NCBI GenBank assembly: GCA_025617375.2
Contig: JAMYGW020000009.1
Coordinates: 1,054,001 to 1,118,000 of the forward strand
Length of the DNA stretch: 64,000 bases
Direction: 5' to 3'
Source: Acarospora socialis
Lineage: Eukaryota > Ascomycota > Lecanoromycetes > Acarosporales > Acarosporaceae
Shown: positions 47,527-59,459 of the stretch, piece by piece
Layout: every line of letters starts with the position of its first letter
Numbering within the stretch: position 1 is the stretch's first letter
The notes under the pieces: model-generated
Database searches by the model: none
What the model was told of the DNA's origin: nothing
The model's input: the letters and a program-made list of their open reading frames with translations, nothing else
Translations under genes and position numbers: made by a program

Positions 47527-48224
47527 ATGACAATGTTTAGAGAACTAAAGAGAAAAAAGAAGAAAATATTCATCAAGTTCAAGTCTGTGCTCAAGCTCAA
47601 GCTCAATTCTGCACTTAAGCTCAAGACAGTCACAAGAAATAAATTCACTGCATTGAATACAACAAACACTCAGATCACTGCAGATTTGCAGACAGTAAAT
47701 TTTTAGACTGTATTTGATCTACAATCAGTGAACATCTCATCAGCTACATTTCAAAAAAAAAAAGCAGTCATTAAAACAATTAACACAACAGTCTGCAAAG
47801 ACAATCATCAAAAGACATGCTAAGTCAGACAGTATGTATTACTTTATAATATTCTTCAATTTTAACAATTTTATTTAACACACTCTTAATTAATGACTAT
47901 TCTAAAAGAGATTCAACAATATCAGAAGAATGTCAATTTGTTGATATTAAAACTTTCTTTCTCAAGAGTTGCTCAACAAATTTATCTTTTCAATGAGAAG
48001 TTATAAATTTCAGATATTTACTGACAAACAAGTGTCTTACAAATGTTGCAGAAGACTGTGAAGAAGTTCTTGATGATATATTTGAAAGATATAGTGTGAT
48101 TGTTTGAAACTTCTTCAATACAAGATTCTAATGACTACTAGACATTAATTTCTGTGCTATTCATGTCAAGTGTGTTACAATTTAAATCAAAGATATGATC
48201 TTAATTGAGCAGTTTTACAAGTGA
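47527..48224 (+). pseudogene. Histone H3-fold gene copy A (CENP-A-like features)
   Basis: Three exons are suggested: 47527-47831, about 47930-48088 and 48142-48224. Exon 1 is a basic tail (RELKRKKKKIF, Lys/Thr-rich, TGA/TAA at former Arg/Gln). Exon 2 holds the alpha-N/alpha-1/alpha-2 part: ILKEIQQYQKNVNLLILKL, SFSRVAQQI, a long loop 1, then *QTSVLQMLQKTVKKFLMIY, where * is TGA from a likely TGG. Exon 3 gives DINFCAIHVKCVTI*IKDM, matching the H3 DTNLCAIHAKRVTI-KDIQ signature. Loop 1 is about four residues longer than in canonical H3, and Trp precedes Gln, as in CENP-A. The second donor GGTATAG appears mutated to GATATAG. Identification is by eye. Confidence 0.7.
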
Positions 48225-48544
48225 CTCTCATCTTATAACATTAAATCATCTGAGTTTACACACTAGATTAAAATATATGATGTAGTCAAACTTGTAGTTT
48301 GCAAATAAGAGATGACTTTAAGATCAGCATCAAATATTATGTAGTATGCTTTTATCATGACAAAGTAATAAGTTTATCTTGAAAATCTAAAGAAATTGTA
48401 GACACTAGCAAGCAGACTGAGTTTATTAACATCTAATCTTTTCATTTTCAATTCATTAAAATTAACATTAACAACTTCTGCTTTCTCAATCTTCTAGATA
48501 GCTGAGAAACACATAAAGTGTTAGAATGATGTGTTAAAAAAAAG
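48225..48544. other. Spacer between H3-like copy A and gene X copy B
   Basis: About 320 bp of CG-free sequence between the two gene pairs. No supported frame. Confidence 0.45.
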
Positions 48545-48797
48545 AGTTCACTGAACTTACAGAAAAAAATACTGATCTGTGACATTTATTAAGCTCAATA
48601 TGTTCTTCATCACTTTCTGTAACATGATCTTGATTTTTTTTATTAGCTTGATCAACATCATTCTCTTAATCATCATCATCATCATGATTTTCATCATTAT
48701 CTTCATTGAATTCACAATTCTCATCATCATCTTTATTGAACTCACAATTCTCATCATCATCTTCATTAAACAGATACAAAGATGAATCATTTGAATG

Positions 48798-49169
48798 TGT
48801 AATATTCTAATTTGAGCTTTCTTGAGTATGTAGAACTAAGAGTTTATGCTTATGAATATAATGACTGATCTGAAATAATTCTGATCTTTAACTTTTAGAT
48901 GATTACTTAAGTTGAATATGATTGTTTTCATAAGAGAAATGATTCTAGTATATAGTGAGTTTACTTGTTGATCTTACTGTCAAGTCTGTCAAGACAGCTT
49001 GCATATGCAATTTATTGAGCTTGCTCATCAAGCTCATCATTGAGCATGTTAAGATGTCACATGACTGCTGTTTAAACATTTCTTGAATATTTATTCTCTA
49101 CACATATGTATCAGTTCATTTTAAGCTCATTCTGACTTAATTGTGATACATTTTCACTTGATCATAACA
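48798..49169 (-). repeat. 3' LTR of element 3
   Basis: 372 bp; the first third (ATTCTAATTTGAGCTTTCTT) resembles the element 5 LTR in reverse, the rest resembles elements 2 and 4. Confidence 0.88.
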
Positions 49170-49247
49170 CTATTCTTTTCTTCTCAGACACTAGCTCTCT
49201 AGAGTTTACATAAGTGAGAATATCTACATCATTTATTGTCAGTGATG

Positions 49248-49658
49248 ATGCTTTTTAAAAATTTCAATCATTTAAGAATTACAAAGAAAATTCAGATCAG
49301 TGACATGTCTGTTCTGTTTTTTTGTGATTATTGTGTTCATTGCAACATCAATTGTTTTGTAATGAAATTCTGATCAAAATGCAATAAATATATTTGCTGT
49401 GATCATCTGTGTGTCAGTGTATTGTGAGAGTCTCTTAATAAAACTTGTTTTTTTCTTCAAAAAAAAATAAGTAAAGCAAACAGTGAGTTGATAGTCAAGC
49501 ATGCTGAACTTACTGCACTCTTCTTAAAAATTGTACATCTTCAAAAAATGCTGAATCAAATAAATCATTATGTTTCACAAAAGACTAACTGTCTTGCTGC
49601 TGAACTTAATAGTGATAATGATGAAACTGAGAATGAAGATTCTCAAACAATGTTGTAG
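49248..49658 (+). pseudogene. Opposite-strand Cys-cluster ORF remnant, element 3
   Basis: Exactly 137 codons like the element 2 and 4 copies. MLFKNFNHLRITKKIQISD, CDYCVHCNINCF, a second Cys group (CNKYICCDHLCV), TGA at the former Trp, and the acidic end DNDETENEDSQTM. It has only a few in-frame TGA codons. Confidence 0.65.
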
Positions 49659-49739
49659 CTTGTTGACTCAATATTGTCATTTTTTTGAGTTAACATTGAC
49701 TTTTTTTCTCAAAACATTGAAGCATTCTCACACAGTTCT

Positions 49740-52700
49740 TGAGATTCTCTCTAAGTTTTCAGATATTTTCTGAGATGTCATAATCTTTTCATTTGATGAG
49801 ATAGTGAACTTTTTCATTAATCATTCTCTTTTTTAAAATATTCTCAATCTCATATTCTTCTTTAAATTTGACAGATGTTTTAATAATTTGAAGTGATATG
49901 AACTGATTGTAGTGCTGTAACATGAATGCATGAAATACTGAGTGTATTTTCATTTTCTTGAGTAAATCTAATTCATAACTTAATTTCTTAATGTTCTGTA
50001 TGATCTTGAATGATTTAATGCTTCTGTTTTTCAGTTTCTTGCTTTTTCTTTTAGTTTGTATGTTATTTATTCTTAAATATATTCTTTCTTCTTCTTTAAA
50101 TAATTTTGTCTCTGTTGTTTACTTCATCTGCTGTCTGATTCATTTCATTAGATTTTGATGTAGTTTCTTTATTTGAGTGATATTTAAAATTACTTTTTGA
50201 CTTCATAATCTGTGTTCTTTGAGATCTTGTCATATCTTCAAATTATAATCATAGTTTATATAGAAAGATGTTTTTCTTGTGATCTTGTTTCTTGTGTTGT
50301 TGTATGTGAATTGTGCTGTTGATAATAGTCATACTCAGTTGTCTTGACTTTGATTGACATAATGTCTCAAATATGTCTTCACTGTTTAATTCATTCATTT
50401 GTTCTGTTCATCTATCTGTAAATAATATGCTGTTAACATCTTATGCTTTATTCTGAGTTCTGCTGTAAGCATTTCTTAAAACTTGCTTGTAAACAGCTTT
50501 TCTCTATTGATGATAAATTCTTTTGATAGTTTATGATTGTTAATTAATTCTCACAGTATAATGTACATCAATACTGATGCTGTCACAGTTTCTCTGAATG
50601 AAATGAACATCATGTACTTAATTAATCTGTTTATTATGATTAATATACTATCAAACTTCACTTTTCATGCTGAATCTTTTGATGATGATAACTTCATAAT
50701 GAAGTTCATGATAACTGACTTTCATGATGTATTTAATGCATTTAGTTGTGTTACTTCATCATATTGTCTATCTCAATTGATTTTATTTCTTCAGCATGAA
50801 TTGCACACAGCAATCATTTTGATGACTTAATTTCTAAAATTGTTGATATTGCATCTTCTTTGCATTAGATTCTCAGTGTGTTTAACTTTTAGATGTTCTT
50901 CAATTCTGCTGTAATGACATATCTTAATGAGTTCTTTATTCATTAAGAGAGCTTGTTTCATCTTATATGTTGCTGTTAAATCTTTGATGAGAATTTCTTT
51001 GTTATTTTCACTCAGAATTTCAGCATATATCATTTGTACATTTTCATGATCAGATTGTCTGCTCAAGACATTTATTTCATTATTCTCATTATTTTTCTTG
51101 TAATGAATCTGAAATTCATAGTTCACTAACTGCTCTGCTCAACAAATCTGTTGTTAGTTAAATTGTTTTGTTGTTGCAAAATTTCTCAAGTTCTTGTGAT
51201 CTGTGTAAATCTGAATTGATTTGCTTGTTTCTGCAAGATAAGATCTTCAGTCTTGTAGTGCTTTCACTATTGCAAGAAGTTTCTTGTCATAAACTTCATA
51301 TTTTTTCTTGAGTTCTGATAGTTTTTTAAATTAGTACACTATAAGTCTCTGCTGCTCATTCTCAATCTGATATAAATATGTTTTTATTGCAAAATCTGAA
51401 GCATTGATTTTCAGTGTTTTCTTGCATACTGAATTGAATATTCTCAGATGTGTTGTTTCACTAAAACTTTTCTTTAATATGTGAAATGCATTCTTCTGTT
51501 CTTTATTTTAATGTTATTTTTTGCTTTTGTGTGTTAAATGTGTCAGTAATTTCACAATTCTTACATAGTTTGATATAAACTTTCAATAATAGTTCATTAA
51601 TTCTAGAAAGATCTGTATCTTCTTGATCTTTTTCAGTGTTAATCAGTTTTTGACTGCTTTTATCTTTCTTAAATTCTTCTTGATCTGTTCAGATCAAATT
51701 ATATAGTTTAGAAATTTCATTTTCTTGATTTTGAATCTGCTTTTTAACTTTTTTGTGTACAGAACTTTTTCTTTGAGCTTCACTAATATCTTATGCACAT
51801 ATTTGTGATGCTTCTCAAGATTCTCTGAGTATATCAGAATATCATTAAAATATGTGATTACAAAATCATCAAGATATTCTCTTAATGTATTGTTGATCAA
51901 TCTTTGAAAGATGACTGATGCATTCTTTAACTCAAACAGCATAACAGTGTATTTATAATGTTCATATTGTGTTCAAAATGTTATTTTTCATTCTTCATCT
52001 TCTTTCATTCTGACTTGATAATAAATGTTCTTAAGATTTAAACTTGTGAATTACTTAATCTTGCTTAATTGATCTTGCAACTCTTCTATCAACAGTAGAA
52101 AATAACTGTTTCAATGAGTTATCTCATTGAATTGTCTGTAATTGACACATAGTTGTTTTTGATTGTTCTTTTTTGATATAAACAGAATTGAATATCTTGT
52201 TGATGATTTTGATGATTTTATAAATTCTTTTTTAAAATTCTTGTCAAGATAAGTTCTTACTTTCTTGAGTTGATTCTTACTCATTGAGTATAATGACATT
52301 CACTTAGATTGCTTTCTGTTCAATAGTGATATCTTATGATTTTATGATTTATGTTTTGATAAACTCATTTCTGATTGTTTGAAAATCTTATATGCATCTT
52401 TGACTGTACATATCTCTTTTGTGACTCAATCAATTCTGAGATTCTTTTTGTGCAATTAAGACATCTTTAGTATTGCATCATATTCAATTGATTTTATAAC
52501 ATTGAATGTTATCTCTTGTGAATTTTCAAGAATTGAGACTTTTACACAGATTTTCTCATCAATTCTCTCAATGACTTTATTTATCATTTGTATGTTAAAT
52601 GAACAGCACACTCACTGTGTCACTAATTTTAACATGTTAACTACTTGTTAACTCATGATATTACTGTCTGCTTCAGAATTCATCAATGTGTTGATTTGAT

Positions 52701-54640
52701 GTTCATTAATTATGATTTTGATTCATATTCAATAATTATTGTCTTGTCTTTGAGATATTGCTAGCTTCTTGTTCTTTAATCTTGTTGAGAAAGCTTTTTG
52801 TTTTTTGATTCACTTAATTATTTAACTTGTCTTCAAAGTTCTTGAAATCATCTTGATTTTCTTTCAATCATAAAATTCACATACTCTAGACTGTGCTGTT
52901 CAATGCATCTTTTCAGATGTAGTTGAAGTTTATACTGATCATACTTTATCTGCAACTGACTCTCAAAGACTTTTATTCTTTGCAGAAATTCAGATAATAT
53001 ATATTCTTCACTGAAGATTTATCTGTCTTCATTCTGCATGATATATTTCTCAGATAAGTGTATTTTGATTTTGTGATTCTTTGTTTTTCACATAAAAGAT
53101 TTCAGTATTGATTCTTCTATAACTGTTTGTACATTCTTTATGAGATTGTTGAATTTTCTTTGTATCTCTGCTTTCTGATTTTGAGCTTTTTGCTTTTTCT
53201 TTTACATTGTCTTGTAATTTGATGTCACTTCTTTCTGAGCACTTAAGTCTTTCTTAACTTTTGTTTAATACTTCTTTAAGAACTTTGTCTTGACATTGTC
53301 TGAACTTTCTTTTGTGAGTGTATTGCTATCAGAAAATATTCATGATTTGTCAATCTGAAATTCATGATCATCAATCTCTTCAATGTTATCTTTAAGAACA
53401 TTGTTTTCTTTCTTAACATCAAGAATTCTTTTTTTAATAAAAGTAGTTAATTCTTTTTTGTAGATTAATTAACTCATTGTGTTATATCTGTCTTTCACAT
53501 CTTTGTGTAATTTCTGAAGATATTATCTAACTCTGTTTTTTGTGTTTATGTGTACTCTGCATATGTCATCATAACAGACTGTTTAGTTAAGAGTGTTGTG
53601 CACTATATGTGTATTCTTCTTGACTGTCACTACAACATTTTTTCTTTTCATTTGAGATCTGTTGCATTCTTGAGCAAGATGTTTAAGTTTTTTGCAGTTG
53701 TAATATGTTTGCATCTCATTTTGCAATGTTGTCTAAGACTTAGTGAACTGCTCTGACTGACATTCATACTATGTTTATTTAGTCTTTTATAAATTCTGAT
53801 GATGCTTCTTGATTATATTGAGATTTATAAAATCTGTTTTTTCATATCTTATTGATAAAATATATCACTTTGTTCATGATTAAGAGCTTTCTTCTTAATC
53901 TTTTACTATAGATGACATTCAATATTTCTTTTGTTTCATCTGTCATTCTTACTGACAACTGTCAATATTAATATTTAAATTAATCATTTTCTGAAGATTG
54001 TCTGATTGTTCTGTTCAGACTATTTTGTCTTTAATGAACTTTTTCAATTCACAGTAGTACTAATAAATGAGTGCTTCATTGTTTTATCTGATAAGTATTG
54101 CTAATCACTGAAACTTAATGATGTATATTGTCACTGATTCATTCTGTTGCAAGATGTAAATCTGTTTCTTCACTGTTCTTTTTTCATTAATCATTTTGAA
54201 AATTCTTTTTAGTTCTTTTTTAAACTGTCTGTAGTTGTTGAATATAGACTTCATGTTGATGTTGCATTTTTTGTATTTCTTTTCTAGAAACTCATGCAGC
54301 TTAAAATTGACTCAATTGAAGACTGTATTCACAAGATAGATTGTTGCAAACAGTGTCTTTTCTTGATTGATTTAAAACTTTAATTGATTAAATTCAATGT
54401 ACAGATCAAGCTTAGTCACAAAGACTCACAGCTTTTCTCATTCTTCATCAAAGATATTTGATATCTGTATCTTAGATGCACTTAAAGATAGTTGTATAAC
54501 TTGAGTTAACATCATCATTAATTGTGTCATCATTCTATCTGAAGTAGATAATAGAGATGAATTTGTCTGAACTTGTCTCAAAAATAAGATTGAGATGTTT
54601 TTTTGTGTGTCAGACATCATACTCATTATATTGCAAAAGT
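49740..54640 (-). pseudogene. Broken gag-pol of element 3
   Basis: Minus-strand remnant with chromodomain/integrase end near 49.75-50.5 kb, RNase H around 50.8-51.1 kb (NYEFQIHYKKNNENNEINVLSR), RT at 51.7-52.3 kb and gag at 53.5-54.6 kb. The gag/protease part (53.1-54.3 kb) is the most diverged from elements 1 and 2. Confidence 0.8.
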
Positions 54641-54648
54641 ATTCAAAG

Positions 54649-55020
54649 TGTAACATTCTAATCTGAGCTTTCTTGAGTATGTAGAACTAAGAATTTATGT
54701 TTGTAAATATAATGACTGATCTGAAATGATTCTGATCTTTAACTTTTAGATGATTACTTAAGTTGAACATGATTGTTTTCATAAGAAAAATGATTCTACT
54801 ATATAGTAAGTCTACTTGCTGATTTTGTTGTTGAGTCTGTTGAGATGACTTACACATGCAATCTGTTGAACTTGCTTGTCAAGTTCATCATCAAGCATGT
54901 TGAGATGTCATGTGACTGCTATCTAAACATTTCTTGAATATTTGTTCTCTACACATACACATTAGTTCATTTTAAGCTCATTTTAACTTAATTGTGACAC
55001 ATTCTTACTTGATCATAACA
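54649..55020 (-). repeat. 5' LTR of element 3
   Basis: 372 bp, TGTAACATTC...GATCATAACA. Differs from its partner mainly by transitions. Confidence 0.88.
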
Positions 55021-56437
55021 GAATACTCAATCTTCTTCTCTTTTTTCTTGTCTGAATTTACAATTCAGTTATCATTCTTCTCACTGTTTAAAGCTTCATT
55101 ATTTACTTCATTCTCTGATAAATAAATCTGAATACTCTTCACAGTTTTAAGATTATAATCAGAGTTTTGTTCAATCAAATTCTTAATGATGACTGAAGCT
55201 GAGATAGTATAGCTGAGTAAGACAGTAAGTGTTTATGCTTGTTAGAATGTTTCATTAAAATACTTACTCAACATTCATGTTCTTGATATTTTTTGAATTC
55301 ATGATCTGCTGTCAAAGTTGTTTCATATGAGCTTGAGAATTAGAGTTGTTCACAATCTCAAGACTTTGTCAGTTCACTAGATATTCAATTCTTTTTCATC
55401 AACAAATGATCAAATTAAGATTTTAATTCATCAGATTATCAAACTGTAAATAAATCTATAAACATATATTAGTTCTAATGTGTTGTTTTAACATATTGTT
55501 CTATTATAATGCTCTGTTACTTACATCTGAAGATAAGATTTTCTTTTTTAATTTGATGTTTTTGTTTGTTGTGACAATCTCAAAGTCTTTCTTCTCATTC
55601 TTCAGATCTTTGAGCTCTGCTTTGAGTTAAATTTTATGTTCAATACATTGAATTTCTTTCTCAAGTCACACAGCTAACTTCATCAGTGCATGTTGTGCAT
55701 GAAATAGTGAAATTATATCACTTTGTTCTGCTCAATATCATCACTTCTTAAAATCTTTAATAACATCAGTTTTCATCTACATTCTGATATTCTCATCAAC
55801 ATCAATATACTTTTTGTTCTTTCTGAATTTCTCAAAAACATAGAACTTTGCATTTCAATTATGTCTGAGAGCTTAATCACAATGTTTGAACATAGAAAAT
55901 AAATTTTTGCATCAAATGCAATCTGATTCTGTACTGCAGTGTTTTAAATAATTATTTTTTGATTTATGAAATATGTCAAAGTCAGATTCTATTGCTTGAT
56001 CAGATTTCTTAAATGTATCAATTTCATGTTCTTCTTTTTTTCTTTGTTTTCAAATTCAATTTGCAATGCTGTCATTCTCATCATTCTCTTTCTGAAAGTG
56101 AAGAGTCAGCTTGAAGTTTATTAGAAAAATGTGTTAAAAATACTGATTCAGTCTTCTTGATTTGATGCTTCTTCTCTGTTGACATTTTATGAATTGTTGC
56201 ATAATATTTGATGAATATAGAATGTTTATGAGACATAAGATAATAGAGTATAGTGTCTGAAAACTTGTAAGAAATTAAATAATGTTTAAGTTACAACAGA
56301 AGATGAATTATCTGTTGACTGAAATACTGATATGTTTCACTGTCTGAAATACAGTAATATGCATTTCTCAGTCTTCTTCATCACATGATACAAATTGAGA
56401 AAATGACTTCTCATTCTCTTCAATTCACTTAAACACA

Positions 56438-56865
56438 ATGACTAGACAAAAGAGATGTGCAAAGTCAAGTAGTAAGTACAATCACTTTAATATTCTAATG
56501 CTTAGTTTTAACATACTTGCACACAGAAATTACTTTACAAGAAATACATCACTATCAGAAGTTTGCAGATTTGTTGATTTCAAGCTAATTCTTCACTTAA
56601 CTGATCAGAGCAATCTGTACAAATGACAGTCAGATATGTCTTGATTATATTTACTGACAAAAAGATGTCATACAAGCTTTACAGAAGACTGCTGAGATCT
56701 TCTTGATGATTTATTTTGAAAATAAAACTTCATTATTAAGTCTTCTTGATAATCAGTCTTCTGATTCAAACAATAAACATAAATCTCTATATTATACATG
56801 TTAAGCAGATTATTATTCAAACAAAGAATATAACTCTTGTGTGAAAATTTTATGATTGTCTGACA
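56438..56865 (+). pseudogene. Histone H3-fold gene copy B (short tail)
   Basis: Exon 1 (56438-56471) encodes only MTRQKRCAKSS; a 55-bp intron (GTAAGT...CTAATG...CACACAG) follows, and exon 2 begins at 56527 in frame with ITLQEIHHYQKFADLLIS. After two stops comes LIRAICTND, a long loop 1, then *QKDVIQALQKTAEIFLMIYFEN, where * is TGA from a likely TGG. After an insert that may be a second intron, INLYIIHVKQIIIQTKNITL matches the H3 TNLCAIHAKRVTI-KDI-L signature. The tail before the histone fold is about 12 residues, much shorter than canonical H3 (about 45). By-eye alignment; the fold call rests on three independent conserved blocks shared with copy A. Confidence 0.68.
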
Positions 56866-59459
56866 TCTTTTAAATTGATGCAAGATGTGAAACAATAAAA
56901 TAGTTTAAGCTAGTAATAAAGTTATCAACTTATCATGTTATCATGTTTGATTGTTAGAAATAATTGTTAGAAATGTGCTCTACATAGCATATGAAATATT
57001 ATATACTGAACATGATGCTTTATGAGATTTCATAAGTCATATATGATGAATGTACACAAAATATATATCACATAATTGACTCAGATTGATCTGCAAATCA
57101 GATTAAAGCAATCAGACTGATTCTGACTTAATTTGTAAGTTAAGATTTCTGATCTGATTTGTGAATTGAGTCAGAGTTAAGTCAAATCAAGTCAGAGTCA
57201 GTCTGACTCAACAGTCACTTTAATTATCATCAGAAATAAAAAAGATGATAAAGACTACTAAATTTGATCACAAGATCAAAGCTTCAGCAGTATATAATAA
57301 ATAAGTTACTATTTTTTTTGCATTTTTAAGATCTGAGTGTCTTGTATGAATAAAACACTCTATTATAAATTCTCAAAGTTTTTATATACTTTATTGCAAA
57401 GCTTCAAGATACTATATATTGAATATTGTATTCTATAGAACTTAGTCAAGAAATATTTTAGTTTAGTGCAGCTAATGATTTTGTATGATGTGTAAAAGAT
57501 GAGAAATCTGTTAATGATAAATTTAAATCTGAATTTAGATCTGAATCAAAATTGTGAGATTTTGTTGATGTGCATGAAGACTGCATGAAAATAATCAATA
57601 TATATTATTAAAATAATATTGTACAACTTACAGCAGCTGTCTTCATCTTAACAGAAGATGAATTGATATTTAACTTGATCTTTAGTTTATTTTTTCTCTT
57701 GATTTTCTTAATGAGTAATTTGAACAACTTTTTCTTCTTAATAGTCTCTTTCTTTATAAACTCAACATCATACAACACAGCAGTCTTCTTTTCAGCTATT
57801 AAAAACATTAAATAGTTGCTGAATGTGAACTTAAAATAAGTTAACAAATTCAGAGTTGTTGTGATGTTCTTCACACTATATTTAAGATAAATTGAATCTT
57901 CTTTGCTTCAATCATTTGCAAATATAAGAGATGTAACATTCTGTACAATATGATTTCATTAATACATGTTAAATACAAGATTTGTGCAAATAAAGATCTT
58001 GAGATTGTCAAAAATATAATTATAGAGTTGAATACTGCATCTTTCTAAAAACAAGTACATATAAGCTGTTATACAATCAATGTTGAATGCAAAAAACAAT
58101 AAATAAAGCATTTTATATCAATATTTTCACATTCTACATACTTCTTGATCTCATGAAGTCTATTATGATTACTTTTATAGATACAAGTTTCTTGACATAG
58201 AGTCACTATCATACAATATACTTTAAATACAGCAATATCAATAACAACAGTGCTGCATGAGTCTAAAGAACTGATGTTTATGTATGAATGTGAACAAGAA
58301 GTATTGCAAATTTATATATTAGCTGCTTGTCATGCAGTTTCTGCTGTAATAAAAATGTATGATAATATTGATGATGTTGTTGTACAATGTGATGAAATTG
58401 AAATGATATTGAAATCAATGATTACTTGTTGACTGAAAGTGTTTAAATTTTTGACATCACATCAATCACAGTACTGCTTAATTTTTCATTCTGTATATGA
58501 TTTATTTGTACTTTGACATCACTCAATAAATGTGAATTCAGACATTCTGATATCATATAACACATGTACTTTGAAAGAAAGTTACATAGAAGATATTTCA
58601 GTCAGATAAGTTCTTCTCAAGATCTTCTGACTATATATTGAAATTTGATTTTTTTTTGAGAATGTTTATTTCATCATCATTTTATACAATTTTTAAATCT
58701 TATTTCTGATCTACTAACTGAGCACTAAACTCATTTTCTGCAGTCTGTTCAATTTTGATTAAAAATATTTTTCTGCATAATTTAACTGATTTAATCAGAA
58801 TTGTTAAGAAGTGCAGTGTTCTAGCTGCTTTTATAGTCTTAGTTGAAACTAGTGTCAGAAATTGCTCATTATTCATATAGTCTGTGTGACAGAACATGTG
58901 AATAAACAATTTTTACAACTTACATTGATCACAGTTAAGTCAACAGTGTATGTTTCACTAAATAGACAGTTAGTCAGCAGTATAGCACAAGTATTCTTTT
59001 TATTTTTCAATAAATTCAATAAATTATGAACTCAAATTAACAAGAAACTTCTCAGAGAAAGTGCATACTGTTTTAGTGTCTCAACAGCTTGATATGAGAA
59101 CTCAAAGATTGAGCAAAACAAACATTACTGATCATCAATACAGAGCTTTAAGATTAAACAAAACAATATTCTCAGCAGCTTAATACAGAATCAAAACAAA
59201 CATTCTTGATCATCAATACAGAATTTAAAGATTGAGCAAAATAACATTCTTAACACTTGATATGAGACTTTAAGATTGAGCAAAACAAGACTTACTGACA
59301 ACTTAATATGATGTTCAACAGTTAAGCAAATAAACATACACACTTCTTCTTTCTCTTATTTACATTATCTTCTTCTGTACATCTTAATACTTTATTTTAT
59401 TTATTTTTTATATTATGTGCTGACTGTCATCAAAAGTTACATCATGAATTTTGACAACT
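56866..59459. other. CG-free stretch with inverted TCAGA-rich repeats and short frames
   Basis: At 57070-57220 short TCAGA/AAGTCA words are dense, in inverse orientation to those at 32840-32960. A basic 88-residue minus frame (57874-57608, KKKKLFKLLIKKIKRKNKLK) and a 60-residue plus frame (58250-58432) are open but have no recognised family. The word CATCATACAAAAT occurs inverted at about 57480-57492 and direct at 32797-32809. A tandem repeat lies at 59085-59335. Confidence 0.45.
59085..59335. repeat. Degenerate minisatellite
   Basis: Units of roughly 50-60 bp built on GATTGAGCAAAACAAACATT and GATCATCAATACAGA recur about four to five times with substitutions and gaps. Confidence 0.6.

Larger units (their letters stand above)
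48798..55020 (-). mobile_element. Full-length Ty3/gypsy retrotransposon, element 3
   Basis: LTRs 48798-49169 and 54649-55020 (372 bp each), TGTAA...TAACA. Flanks are GAATG (48793-48797) and GAATA (55021-55025), a 4-of-5 target duplication. RT remnant at 51694-51942 (FQRLINNTLREYL, YFNDILIYS). The gag end near 54.4-54.65 kb resembles element 5 (SDTQKNISILFLRQVQ). Length 6223 bp. The element interrupts gene X copy B. Confidence 0.9.
48545..56185 (-). pseudogene. Gene X copy B, split by element 3
   Basis: Minus-strand gene from ATG 56185 to about 48545, with element 3 (48798-55020) inside. The first exon is MSTEKKHQIKKTES, then an intron (GTATTTTTAACA...CTAATAA). The next exon has a Cys-bearing stretch (ESDCI*CKNLFSMFKHC) and a long coiled-coil-like segment (LEKEIQCIEHKI, LKNEKKDFEIVTT). 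The last exon crosses the element 3 insertion in frame (KKKEKKIEYS|NDSSLYLF) and ends in a strongly acidic repeated tail (two DDDENCEFN units, then DDDDD, DEEHIEL). TGA stops fall at former Arg/Trp codons. I do not recognise a family; a Cys-cluster plus coiled-coil chromatin or DNA-binding protein is possible. It starts 252 bp from the divergent H3-like copy B. Confidence 0.6.

Noticed and set aside
48579-48785. Hydrophobic plus-strand frame (Ile/Phe-rich)
   Set aside because: It is the complement of the acidic repeat tail of gene X copy B; ATC/TTC repeats on the opposite strand make it look like a membrane protein.
53550-53756. Plus-strand Cys-rich 68-residue frame as a gene
   Set aside because: It is antisense to the gag/zinc-knuckle region of element 3; parallel antisense frames occur in elements 1 and 2 at the same place.
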